Shown here piece after piece: positions 23,491 to 34,600 of a stretch of 60,000 nucleotides of DNA. The stretch's first letter is position 1. Each line of letters opens with the position of its first letter. A program made the position numbers and the translations under genes. The stretch is from contig OX485808.1 of NCBI GenBank assembly GCA_950295325.1, positions 23,334,527 through 23,394,526 of the forward strand, in the 5' to 3' direction. Source of the DNA: Polytrichum commune. Lineage: Eukaryota; Streptophyta; Polytrichopsida; Polytrichales; Polytrichaceae. The notes under the pieces are model-generated. The model was not told the origin of the DNA and did no database searches. It saw only the letters and a program-made list of their open reading frames with translations.

Positions 23491-25497
23491 AGACCCATAT
23501 CCACCTTGCCTTCCACCATCATTGGGACCAAAACCAAACCAAACCAAGAAAACAGTAGAACCGCGAGGCTCTGTCCTTTCTTATGAAAGACTACAATTGT
23601 AGTTGTATACTTTGGTCATGCCAGTCCATGACTATTTACTATACCTATAACCAACTGTAATCAATCATATTTTTTTTCAATACATTTTAGGGAACAACTA
23701 TAGTTACCTAGATTTTAGCACAACCATAGTTAACTACATTTTTTGGCGGGTCAAATTGTGAACAACTATAATTACGAAAGGCAACTATTTCACTAATAAT
23801 TATATTAGTTGGTTAGTTGTCCAAGGTATGCATGCTTTCACCATCCATGTTAAATAAATTGGACCAAAAATAGAAGAAACAAATAACGTCCAAGTGTGAA
23901 TGCAATGTGATTAGGAAATCTCCTCTTCAAACATAAAAGTCGATGCATAGTCTTTGTCCTACAAACATAGCCAACAAAACAAAAGCTAAGCGGTGTTGTT
24001 TTTTTGGGGGGGAGAGGGGCTCCCGGTTATCTAGCTCCCATCGAGTGTTGGTGATGTGGAAAGAGCCGGTGCCAAACACCCGCCAACGCAAGCTTCCTCC
24101 GGTTGCAACATGGCAAAGCTCATCAATAACACCTTTTCTCTCTATAAAGTGCCCCCCCCCCCCCCCCCGGCGCCATGCGATCACATCGGTTATAACATTG
24201 GCCGCATGAACTCTCCATGAACGGCGGTTCCCCTAACAACAAGCTAATAAGTTAGCGGACTTAATAACTAACTCCCTCTCCGGGCACCACATGGATCTAG
24301 GACTAGAGGCATGGCGACCTCCCTTTAAAGACCCGCATTCATGAGGGAAGTGCCGACGGATGAGCGTTAGAAAAAGGGTGGGATTGATGATTGGGTAATG
24401 GCAAGGTATGTGGGTGTTCCTTCAATTACTCGCTCCTTAATAATCGGACACCTCTATGTGATTGGTGTGCGAGGGTCAAAGAACAAACACCATAAAAGCA
24501 CATGTTTTTTTCTTCCAAAAAGAGATTGAACCATGTTTTCAAGTTTTATGAAGTAATCTACACTCAATAGCAAACGCGACCAAGATCACTTATGTATGCT
24601 CACGTTAGGGTCAGTTGCTATTCCTGGGCAGAAGGAGGATTCCACGTGGATACGGAAGTGAAGCTCTTTCTGAAACTTACTTCTACTAGTGAAGATTTAT
24701 CATCCTACTCACAACAATCTCATTGGATGTACTGCATTACCATTTCGCCAACGTATACAAGACAAGAACTCCTCATGTCAAGATGGAAACTCTTCCTAGT
24801 AGTGTCGACTAGTCCATGGTCCTGGTGTGGGGTGTGGTATAAGAAATCGACAAACATGCACTTCCGAGAACCGTAAACAAAGTAAGGAGAGGTTCGATTT
24901 CTCACTTCGATCTTCTCATCGACGTCTCATCGTATGTTTGCGAATGCAAAACAACACAAGTTTCGTCGTGTAAACATGATCGGTAGAAGTTAGAGAGAGA
25001 GCGTGAAAAAAAGAACCAAACAACACCCACCTTATGAGTCACTTTAATCTAGTTAGCGGGGAATTAGTAATTAGAATATAGGGCAGTTTTTCAAAGGAGG
25101 GTCCACGGGGCGGAGAATAGCAAAGTAGTGTCTGGGAAGACTTTGGGCCATCGTCGGTCAAAACCCTAGTAGCATGTCCAAGTCCAACCAGTTACATGTT
25201 GACACCTGTCGGGTTTAAAAAAATCTTAAAGCATGTTCCATAGATTGCTCTTAACTTAAACAATCGGTAATTTTTCGCGTTCATGTATTGTAGCAAGGCA
25301 CGCATTGGCATGACTTGGGGAACGGGAATAGGGGTCGTTTGTGGGCCTTGATTCCAAGCCCTGAGGAATTAGGGCGTCCACAACCTTTTGACTCCCCACC
25401 CTTATATAGTTATCCTTCACATATTCAAGGTTTCACCGTTCCCCATGAAACCTCAACCATTGCATGCAATAAATGGCCTCCTTTAATTTGCTCCCGT

Positions 25498-25534
25498 CAT
25501 CATCATCATCACCATCACCATCACCATCACCATC
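25498..25534 (+). repeat. (CAT/CAC)n trinucleotide repeat
   Basis: CAT units change to alternating CAC-CAT, so a poly-His-like run appears in one frame. No gene is evident. Confidence 0.9.
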
Positions 25535-25879
25535 TCCCGTTTATGTGATGCCCCCTTGCCTTGCCTTGCCTTGCCTATTCTCTTATTCTTATTCTTGGGT
25601 TATTGTGGCACTCAAAGGGGCCTTTAGGATAAGACTGCCAACCTGGTTTAAGCCTCCATACTTAAAAAGCCTTCGATCAAAGTACGACGAACGAATGAAT
25701 GAAGATGGCATCACGTCGTTTGCATTCCTCGTCCCCTTTTTGCCGCCACCCACACTAATTCCACTCCCTCAAGACGTTGATGAATGAATATGAGCATTTA
25801 TTGTACTCGACTTCCATTGGTTGGTTTTGACCGTGACATCATTCAATGAATATCACAAGGCTTTTATGGGACATATTCC

Positions 25880-26320
25880 TCTATGAGGTAGTAGGGTTTA
25901 GGGTCCAAGAGCATGAAGTGAACATGCTCGGTCAAAGTTGAAGCCAAATCGAGATAGTTTATCAAGCGTATATACCTAGCTCACCGTATAGTAAGTAGGG
26001 GGGTGCCCCATATAACCCACGTCGACGTTATTATTGATCTTGACGCTTAGTGGAGGGCATCATGCATGTGGAATGTAAGTTAAAGTTAAAGAAAGTTGGG
26101 GGCCTTCATATGGCCTCCACACAATCCGACTTGAAGCCGGATCGAGGTTAGTTGAACATACATAGCCCGCCACATTCATAGTGCCCCCTACTAACCAAAT
26201 TTAGGATATGATAGTTGAGCTTAATATATGTCTATATATTAAGCCCACTACATAGGTGCCCCCGCCAACCCCAATTGACAATATGATTGATCTTGTCGCT
26301 TAGTGGAGGCAAGGTGGGTG
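25880..26320 (+). repeat. Diverged internal duplication
   Basis: ATTGATCTTGACGCTTAGTG (about 26033) recurs as ATTGATCTTGTCGCTTAGTG (about 26286), and GGAATGTAAGTTAAAGTTAA (about 26071) recurs near 26749. Blocks ending GTGCCCC recur between them. It looks like an old tandem or nested repeat. Confidence 0.6.
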
Positions 26321-26324
26321 GGTA

Positions 26325-26610
26325 TCACTACACTAAGTACAAACTCATACACTAAATATCAATAATCGTATGAAAGTAAATGTAAATCACACATTGAATA
26401 TCAACTATGGTAATATGTGGAAGTTTCATGTGTTGAATTTAGTGCTAGTAAGGGTATGAAACAAAAGGATATAATAAGGGAGGTGGCAGTAGGGAGGGCA
26501 ACGACACATTTATGTCTAACACTAATTGTCAAGGAATTGAAAATCAGTGTTGAGCATGGTAAGGTGGTAACAACACTAAATATAATCAACCACTGAATGT
26601 CCTATTCAGT
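26325..26610. mobile_element. Possible MITE adjacent to the foldback element
   Basis: CACTACACTAAGT at the left faces CAGTGTAGTG at the right; internal ACACTAAATATCAATAATCG and ACACTAAATATAATCAACC repeat the family theme. Arms are weaker than in families 1-3. Confidence 0.4.
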
Positions 26611-26740
26611 GTAGTGGAAATGCGGTAGTTTCAAGACACGACAATTTGACATGAAGCGATCGTAGTGACACGAGGCTGTGTTGTTAGGGTCACTGGTGTT
26701 GGATTGTCGTGTCATGAAACTACCATGTTTCTACTAGTGT
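26611..26740. mobile_element. Short foldback element (130 bp)
   Basis: GGTAGTTTCAAGACACGACA pairs with the complement of TGTCGTGTCATGAAACTACC; pairing extends to the outer AGTGTAGTGG / CTACTAGTGT ends, leaving a short central region. Confidence 0.75.
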
Positions 26741-27192
26741 ATGCACACGGAATGTAAGTTAAGTTAAAGAAACACGGGAGCTTCCGAGTCACACGATATG
26801 GGAACCTTGGGTATGAAACTAGCACTACATGAGTACGAGTCCTGGGCAATTATCGTGCATCACTAGAAACTTGTCCTACGTCATTCGATATACACAAATT
26901 TACCACATCGATAGATTTGCATTGTTCTTACACCGACACATGACAATTGCCTAAGACTCGTATGTTAGTAGTGTGGTCTCCTTGTAGTTATGTGGAGTGC
27001 CACATGGGAATGTTTTTTTGTTGCTAAGGTATAGGCCTTTGGGATCCAATTCCTTACACATTTTGTCACCACTGAATGTCATAACTTATCTTGTGCTTCG
27101 GGCCATGGCAGGGGGGGGGGGTTAACATACCTCACATATTGTTAGTGCTCTTAAATAACCTACCTCCACTAAATTGGCCCCTTGTATAAGAC

Positions 27193-27359
27193 CACTACAC
27201 TAAATATTGTATTCAATGTCACTTACTATTTGAAGTTACACAATGCTATATATTTTCGTTATTAAATTATTTGGTTACCTCGTAAAGATATTAATGCCTA
27301 AAATGTCCAAATGTGTAAATCCAAATACTAAGTGATCCTAAATACAATATCTAGTGTAG
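27193..27359. mobile_element. MITE, family 2, second copy
   Basis: Left end ACTACACTAAATATTGTATT; right end AATACAATATCTAGTGTAG. The subterminal CACTTACTATTTG / CAAATACTAAGTG pair is shared with the family. Confidence 0.7.
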
Positions 27360-27931
27360 CTAAGCCCCTAGTTTGTTAGCATGTCTTCATTATTCTAGTT
27401 AAATCACAACAATGACCCAATTAACCCAAGATTAACCCAAAGTTAACCCCCCTTACAACCATATTGGCCACGGCTACTCCGAGTACCTATCACCACAATG
27501 ATTCTATTTCTTTCAAAATTTCAAGATAGTTGGACCACAAACAACTTTCATTGCTGGTGATGAAGCCAACTTATGGCGTGAGTACACTTATTCATCTAGG
27601 CATTTAAAAATTCATCGAATTTACACTCAATTTTCTAACAATTTTGGGTGATTTGTGGGTATATGTTAATTATGTCATCCAAGTGGTATCGTATTTAAGC
27701 ATGGGCAAGGAAGGAACCACAATGACAATGCATCCCAAACACCCCTCCTTACCATATACTCAAGCTTGTCAATGTAGTATTTACTTGTGCTAATTGAAAA
27801 TTGCATGTCTTTTATTTTGAAGTTTGTTTGCACGACCTTTACTAGAAAGACAACTCCAACATTGCCACCAACTTGATTATGGTGTTGCTTCATTCTTGAA
27901 TTGGTCTAAGTCTATATGTAATCCGTTCCTT

Positions 27932-27932
<1 letters not shown>

Positions 27933-27962
<30 letters not shown>
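27933..27962 (+). repeat. (AG)n microsatellite
   Basis: A pure 30-bp AG run. Confidence 0.95.
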
Positions 27963-27965
<3 letters not shown>

Positions 27966-28369
27966 GTTATTTAATGAAGAATTGATAGAATATATACAAG
28001 CTATGAGCGGAATATAGGCATTTGTGTTCCTTTCTATATGTAGCATTCGAGTGGGGTTCCACTATTTTACATTCATGGGACGAAACTTAAGAAATAGGAA
28101 GAAATTGACCCCAGTACGAATAATGAATAATGCTGATATAAATAATATAAATAACAATGTTGTTATAATTTCTATTTTTAGTGAAACAATATTTCATGTG
28201 AATAGTGTTGGGATGAACAATGATTCCTATGAATAGTGCCAGGAATATAACTCCACCCAATTTTCCAAGTGTAAGCTTGAATGTAATACTTTGTTTGGGG
28301 GCCCCACAAAATATAATTGACATATTCCAAGATCATGGAACCGACCCACATGGCTGAATGATTTTATGC

Positions 28370-28495
28370 CTCTCATCCATTCAACATAAAAACTTGTTCC
28401 CCTATAGGTTTATTGCCAATTCATCCTAGATGACTTGGTCTGGACTAACTTGGGGTCTTCAGTGCTAATTTTCAAGTGTCAAATCGATCTTACAA
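28370..28495 (+). repeat. Dispersed repeat R2, copy
   Basis: This is the partner of 52980-53100, colinear over about 110 bp, ending TGCTAATTTTCAAGTGTCAA. Confidence 0.6.
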
Positions 28496-29201
28496 AGTGG
28501 TTTGTGTGGGTTGAATGAGAGGTACACTTCAATATGTGAGAATGTGTTTTGTCGCTTTATGTTTGTGGCCCGACATGCCTTTACCCATGCATCGGGAAGT
28601 GTGATAGCATTTAAGGTAAGCGTGCCTAATTATGTTACTTGTCTTAATCGAACACCTATATTTGAGTGATGGGTGGTTAGGCGTTAATCCAAGAGTGGAC
28701 ACTAGAAGACACATGTGTTAGAAGAGATTGGATTACGTGCTCATAATCCGTTAGCCATTACAAGCTCAATAGGCACACCTATGAAACTGCTTAAGAAAAT
28801 CGCATATGTTCTATTTGAAAAATCCATCACAAGTTGAGGTTTAGTCATCTTAATCTCAATTTTTGCAGCATTGCATTCATACATTATTTGCTAATTAATT
28901 GTTGTTGCACGTCACAAGAGGCCAAACATCCTAGAAGCAACCGAAACATACTCTCCTCATCCACCTTACATCCTTCAGGGCTTCTAACATCAAACAATCC
29001 CCATGTGATATGGGACCGCTGGGGTTAAATACCTGCCTCTTTGATTTGGCCCCAAGCAACACTACCCAAGACGACAATACAATCATTTACAATTTAACAT
29101 GTAATTATCTATTTTATGATTAGAGACTCCAAACTAATCTAGAGAGATGACTTGAGACGAATAACCCACAAATCTATGTGAGATAATTTTCAATTACATG
29201 G

Positions 29202-29412
29202 GTCATTCCAATTAATGTGTGTTACTATTTGGAGTCACACAATACTACTGAACCTGTTTAACGAGAATGCAATCTTTCACCGAGTAAAGTCATTTAAGTT
29301 TTCATAATGTCTGAATAACTTATTGGACTTTTGTTTGTAAACATTAAACTCTTGAATAAGATGTTATTGGAGTGTGTAAATCCGAATAGTAACACACACT
29401 AATTGGGATAAT
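29202..29412. mobile_element. MITE, family 1, second copy
   Basis: Ends CCAATTAATGTGTGTTAC and GTAACACACACTAATTGGGA are inverted repeats and match the 1463-1660 element. Interior phrases such as AATGTC, GTAAACATTAAACTCTTGA and AAGATGTTATTG are shared too. Confidence 0.75.
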
Positions 29413-29449
29413 AACCAGTGCATACTTCTTTTTTTACCTTGGTAATAAT

Positions 29450-30496
29450 GGTGGGTGTCAAATCCCCGGCCGCGGCCCTGAGACGGGGTTTTTGAAATGG
29501 ATGTTCGGAAGCTCGGACGGATGAACAATCGATTCCGTGAGCGTGGATGGATGAGACACACGTGCATGGGGGTGAGGTAGGGATGGATGAGAAGCTAAGA
29601 GTAGCGGAGCCGCTAAACTGGCCGGGACGACAGAGGAGAGAGGAAGGAAGGCCAAGGGAAGCTTGGAGGCTACAGTGGTAGCTATGGTGATGGCAGGCGA
29701 GGGTTTGGAGCTAGGGTAAGGTTTAGGTGTAGCTTGGGAGAGGGAGGGGGCGCGCGGCAAGGCAAGGCAAGGGACGGCGAGGCAAGGCACGGCGGGTTTG
29801 CCGTTTTCAGTTGGAGCTGATGAAGACAGGAACGAAGTAAAAGTAAAGTGAAGTAAAGTAAAGTTGAAGCAGCAGGCAGCTAGCTTCTTCTGCGGAGCTT
29901 CGTGATCACGGCCCCGGAGGAGGCCATGCCTGCAGCATCCCATCCCGTCCATTTTCTGTTTGAATGATGCAACCTCTGTACCTTTTGTTCGGAACAAGAG
30001 GTCATTCGGTGTGACGTAGCTCGCGGCACTGGGGAGTTGTGCAACATCATGAGGAGGAGCAACATGAGGCGCAGCAGCAGGCTGTGCGTGGAGCAGATTT
30101 GTTTATTTGTCTGCGATTTGCAGATCTGGGAGGAATAATTCGGGGGATGCGGTCAGGGTTAGGTAAAAAGAAAATCCGGAGGGATTATCAAGATTAAGTA
30201 AGTTAAGTGAAGGTGTTCATGCTGCTGCGCCTACGGTGGTTGCTTTAGGTAGCTGCTCGCAGGAGTGGTGCGGGTCTGTTGAGTGGAGAATTTCCGGGGG
30301 TCCCGGGGGGAATTATTAGGCTACGGGGTTAGACATTGGACAATAGTATCATCGTGATGGTCATGTAAGCTACTGTTGATGTGGTGGTGGAGACTGTTGA
30401 GATTGATTCTCCTTTGACGATGATTCTCTCCTGATTAAGAAAAAACGCCAGCATTGCTTTTCGGAGAGGCTGCCTGCCTGCCCCTTTCCAACGTGC

Positions 30497-30534
<38 letters not shown>

Positions 30535-31200
30535 TGTTGCTGTTCCTGCTGCTGCAGGCGGTTGTTGTAGGTAGCTGCAACCAGGGGGCTCCTTTTATTT
30601 TATTTCATTTTGTTTTGGTTATTTTTTGTTTGAATCCCCTAAGTTCTTCTTGTTACGTACTACTCGAGGTCGTGTGCGGGCCGGGGGCAGCAGAAAGGAG
30701 AACAAAGAGAGAGATCCGTGTTATGTCAAGAAGCTGTGGCACATACTTTTGTTCGATCCTCTGGGAACCTTGTTCCTTCCTACTTGAGCAAGTAAGTAGT
30801 CGGCACTTAATGCCCTGGGAGTACAACTGCTCGGGTTGCACGAACCTCCAGGAGAATCACTCGAGAAGGACAATTTTTATGATATTGCCATAGATAGATA
30901 GGACAGCCTACTTCTACGATTGCAGGTCGAGCCGGGGGAATTTTGATTTTGGGAGCCGTGGGGATTGGCGACCTTGATGCCGTGGGGATTTGCGATCGGG
31001 AATTGCAGCAGGCCAGGGCGAGCGAGACTAGAGAGGGGCATACAACCGAAGCAGAGGAAGAAAAATTGTCTTTAGTATGTGCCGAGCATGTAGAGAGAGG
31101 TCTGAGGATCCCAAGGCGCTGGCCAATCTTGGTGGTTCTACTACTTCCTGAACATCTTCCTTAGCATGCCTTCTCGCGGCTCGCAGCACTACAATTTCTG
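29450..31200 (+). promoter_or_regulatory. GC-richer upstream zone of CRBN, probable promoter/5' leader
   Basis: Base composition changes from AT-rich repeats to GC-richer, lower-repeat DNA about 2 kb before the CRBN start. It holds a GA microsatellite (30499-30532), a GGCAA pentamer run (about 29755-29790), CTG/CAG-rich stretches, and several AG acceptor-like and GT donor-like sites that would allow a spliced 5' leader. I cannot place a TATA box or transcription start. A 179-codon open frame on the opposite strand (29458-29997) has low-complexity Pro/Ala/Ser composition and is probably not a gene. Confidence 0.4.
30499..30532 (+). repeat. (GA)n microsatellite in the CRBN upstream zone
   Basis: A pure 34-bp GA run about 1.1 kb before the CRBN start codon. 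GA/CT runs are common in plant leaders and promoters. Confidence 0.95.
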
Positions 31201-31209
31201 GTTAATGAA

Positions 31210-31650
31210 GGAGAGCGAGAGTGTGGTATTGCTGCGGGGGTTAAGGATCGGCTTCGGGCCAGAGCGACAGTAATTCATTCGGGGTTAGAAAAGGAGTAGC
31301 GAGGCGGCTAGTGAGCAACAAGAGATTAAGGAAACGAGCTATTTCCTCTGCTTCTGGAGAAGGGTTTACCTACATGTATTGAAGAGTCACATGTGATTGA
31401 TCGACGACCTCATTAAGATTACCTTTTAGGACTTAGAATTAGAATAATGTGATAGAGAGAGAGTGTGGTACTACGACGGGGGTCAAGGATCGGCTTCGGG
31501 CCAGAGCGACAGTGATTAGTCGGGGTTAGGAAGTAGCGAGAGATTGGGGGACGAGCTATTACCTACATGTCTTGAAGAGTCTACATGATTGATCGACGAC
31601 CTCATTGAGATTAGGTACCTTTAGGATTTTAGAATTTAGAATAATGTGCG
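31210..31650 (+). repeat. Tandem duplication ending at the CRBN start codon
   Basis: Two imperfect copies of about 200-240 bp lie head to tail, roughly 31210-31449 and 31450-31650. Shared blocks include GGATCGGCTTCGGGCCAGAG, TGATTGATCGACGACCTCAT and the end block AGAATAATGTG. The second copy's ATG (31644) is followed by TGC and opens the CRBN frame. The first copy's ATG (31447) is followed directly by TGA, so it is a start-stop codon pair. The segment probably belongs to the 5' leader or proximal promoter. Confidence 0.85.
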
Positions 31651-34600
31651 GTGTTTTGGACATCAAGGAGAGCGAGGGAGCGTCAGGGGTGGGAGGCACC
31701 ACCGCGGAGCTTTTAAACATTAGGGGTATGGATGGACCGTCAAGTGTCGGGGGAGGAACCACAGACTATGTGGCACGCAAGGAGGGGCCATCGTCGGAGG
31801 TCAATGTTGGACCTACCGAATATGTCTATGTCCCTGTCGATGAGGCTACAAGGGCTGGGGAATCTTCAGACGAGGAGCAAACCCCGGTCGTTGCTGCTGT
31901 GAGAACACAGCCAATCGGTGAGGAAGCTCATGCCACTCAGGAGCAGTATCGGCAAGCTGCAATGATTCGCGAGGTGCCGCCTGAAGCTGCTGCTGCACCT
32001 CCTACTCCAACTGATTTGGTCGAGGTTTCTGAAGGAGCTGTTGCACCAACTGTAGACTTCAGGTGCATAACATCGCTTCTACTCGTATTTGGTTTTGTCT
32101 TTCAGTTGTAATTTGAAACTAAGATCTGGAGTTGCTGGATATAATCATGTGGAGACACTCGACATCCCTCCTCATTAGGTTTTCCATTCCGTTCCAACCT
32201 GTTGTCGCCTGATTCTAGTTCAGTATCACATGCTTTGTGGGTTTCTGTCATCGGTACGAAAATCGCACGCTTGGGGTAAGAGGCGACTTGATATAGATAA
32301 ATTAAGATAAAGTGGGAGGCCTTGACAACGAAATCCTTGATTGGGGGCAAAATCCGGTCTCAAAAATTGGGTCAGTGGTTGTTTATCACCTTCGTTAGGT
32401 ATTCTCATTGTGGTGTGTTGGGAGGCAGTAGTTGTATCCTACCTGCATTGAAGAGGGGGGGGGGGTTGTTTGGCTTTTGAAAGCCTGGGTCGAGTTCTCG
32501 GTATTATGATACTAGACAAACACGCATTTAGCCAAGTGGTCGATTTTGCAGATTTTAACATAAATGCACAACCAGAAAGAAGGGAACACAGGAATTGGAT
32601 TTGACCAGGTTTCTTATTCTCTTGTTTTATGTTCAAACAGCAGCATTGACAATCAAGGAGATCGAGCATGGGAGGCAGAGGCACGGGAGGGTTTGACTTT
32701 CGACACCAATCTTGCCTCTCTGCACTCTTATCTTGGAGGCCTTGGAGGTATTAGAACTTCCACTTCTATATGTTCTTTATTACTTCGATCACTAGAGGGG
32801 ATTCTTTTTATTAACAGTAGGCTCATATTAGCGTGTCACCAAACTCACTTCCAAGTGGGCCAGTCCATCCTTTGTAGCCAACGATTGAGTATCAAAGGCA
32901 TTTTGTCAGAACACAAACGACATTGTCTTTATTCCGAACACCTGCATGAAACCATCAATATAGATCTAATGGACCCCTGAATGTTTAAACATGCAGAGGT
33001 GGATGACATTGGAAGTGATCACTTCAATGCTGCAGGCGGAGCTCTACTCAGACTGCCTATGTTCTATTTGGAGGGTAAGTTATAAGGATTAAGGGTAAAG
33101 TACTAATGTTTCTCTCCTTTAGGAATCACTACAAGGGAGACTGATTAATCAAGTGTTGAATTTCAGGAATCATTTTGTTTCCTGGGCAGAAGCTGCCACT
33201 TCGTGTCTTGCAAGACCGTTTCAAGGCAGCAGTGACCCATGCAATGCAGACAGAAGGGAATGACGCTCCTTATACACTTGGCGTGGTATATTTCAGATGC
33301 CTTTGCTAGTAGCATCTAAACTCTTGTCCTCTGTGCTTTTGGTTGGAGATATAGTTCTGCATCAATGATTTGTATCTGCATAAGTTTCTGGGTTAAAGAT
33401 ATAGTATTTCAAGAAGGGCAGTATGGAACTTGTCTTATATTCTTAGCAGCACAGGTTTTGGGACTTTTCCATATGATGCCATTTATTTTTTGAGATCTCT
33501 TATGACATTAAGGAGGGCATTATTGAATGACCCCTCTTATAGAGATACTGTCTTGACTTCATTCAAATTCTAACTTGACAGATTCATGTGCGGGTGTCAC
33601 CGAATGGGCGAATTCATGTTGCAAACTATGGTACCACTGCTAAGGTGTGTATCTGCAAGTGCTTTCTAAAACTTAAATTGCAGCTGCTACAAGACTATTT
33701 CTTGATGACGACAGCAGGTTGTGGCATATCTGTTCTTTGTTCCATGTATGTCTGGAGGAGCTTGTTGCACTGGGAGAGAAATCTGGTCATTTCTTTCTAT
33801 CAACTCTATGTGTTTCTGTTATTGCAGATCCGGCAGTTGAGCGATCAAGGTGATGGATCGATTAATGTCATGACCAAAGGCAAGCAGCGGTTCAGGATCT
33901 ATAGGGTTATGACTGCACCTGATGGCGCGGTAATCTTCAACCTTGTGGCGTGTTTGTGGAAAGATCTGTGTCTTGATTGTGGATTCCGAATTTCAGCAAG
34001 AGATGCATTCTCTGCTTTAATACTATTAGATTCTTCTTCAATCTAATCAAAGTTCCATGGACATCCTGTGCAGCTCTTTGCAGAAGTTCAAATAATTAAA
34101 GATGATGCGGAGAACGTGACTCGAGTGCCTAGGGCTGCCTTCAGTTCAATGGCTACTGTATACAAGCGGAGGAGTGGCAGAGCCAAACGGGCTCCTAGTG
34201 GACTTCCTAGTGCTCCTAACTGGACCGATGGAGAATCCCAAGCTGCCAGTGGAGAGGATTACTATGAAGAGACAGAGGCTCCTGAGCAGGAGAATGATAT
34301 TCAGAATCACCATAATTCTCAGGAAATAAACAGGTAGGGATTAGAAATGTTTTCAATTATATATCAGCTATGCATGTGTAACTCATTTTACTTTCTCACT
34401 GGTAGTGGTTTTTATTGGAGTGGTTAATCAATTGCTTAATTTGTGGTGCAGATTTGACGAAAGTAATGAAGGTGAGGAGGAGGATGAGGTTGGTACTGTG
34501 GATGGAAGTGGTGATAGAGCCGAGGACGGAGATGGGTGAGTGCCTTTTTGGTTGTATCTGTAAACCATACATGCAAATGTTTGTCCAAGTATTGCTCAAT

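Larger units (their letters stand above)
19303..25490. other. Long gene-free stretch with microsatellites and a CpG-rich patch
   Basis: A 206-codon open frame (19961-20581) crosses a CATC microsatellite and a CpG-rich patch; its low-complexity start and lack of any domain argue against a gene. The remainder has poly-C runs, pentamer repeats, the R1 copy and an AACTATAGTTA-rich element, but no exon pattern. Confidence 0.5.

Noticed and set aside
29458-29997. 179-codon open frame on the minus strand upstream of CRBN
   Set aside because: Pro/Ala/Ser/Leu-rich low-complexity sequence in a GC-rich zone with a pentamer repeat inside it; no recognisable domain.
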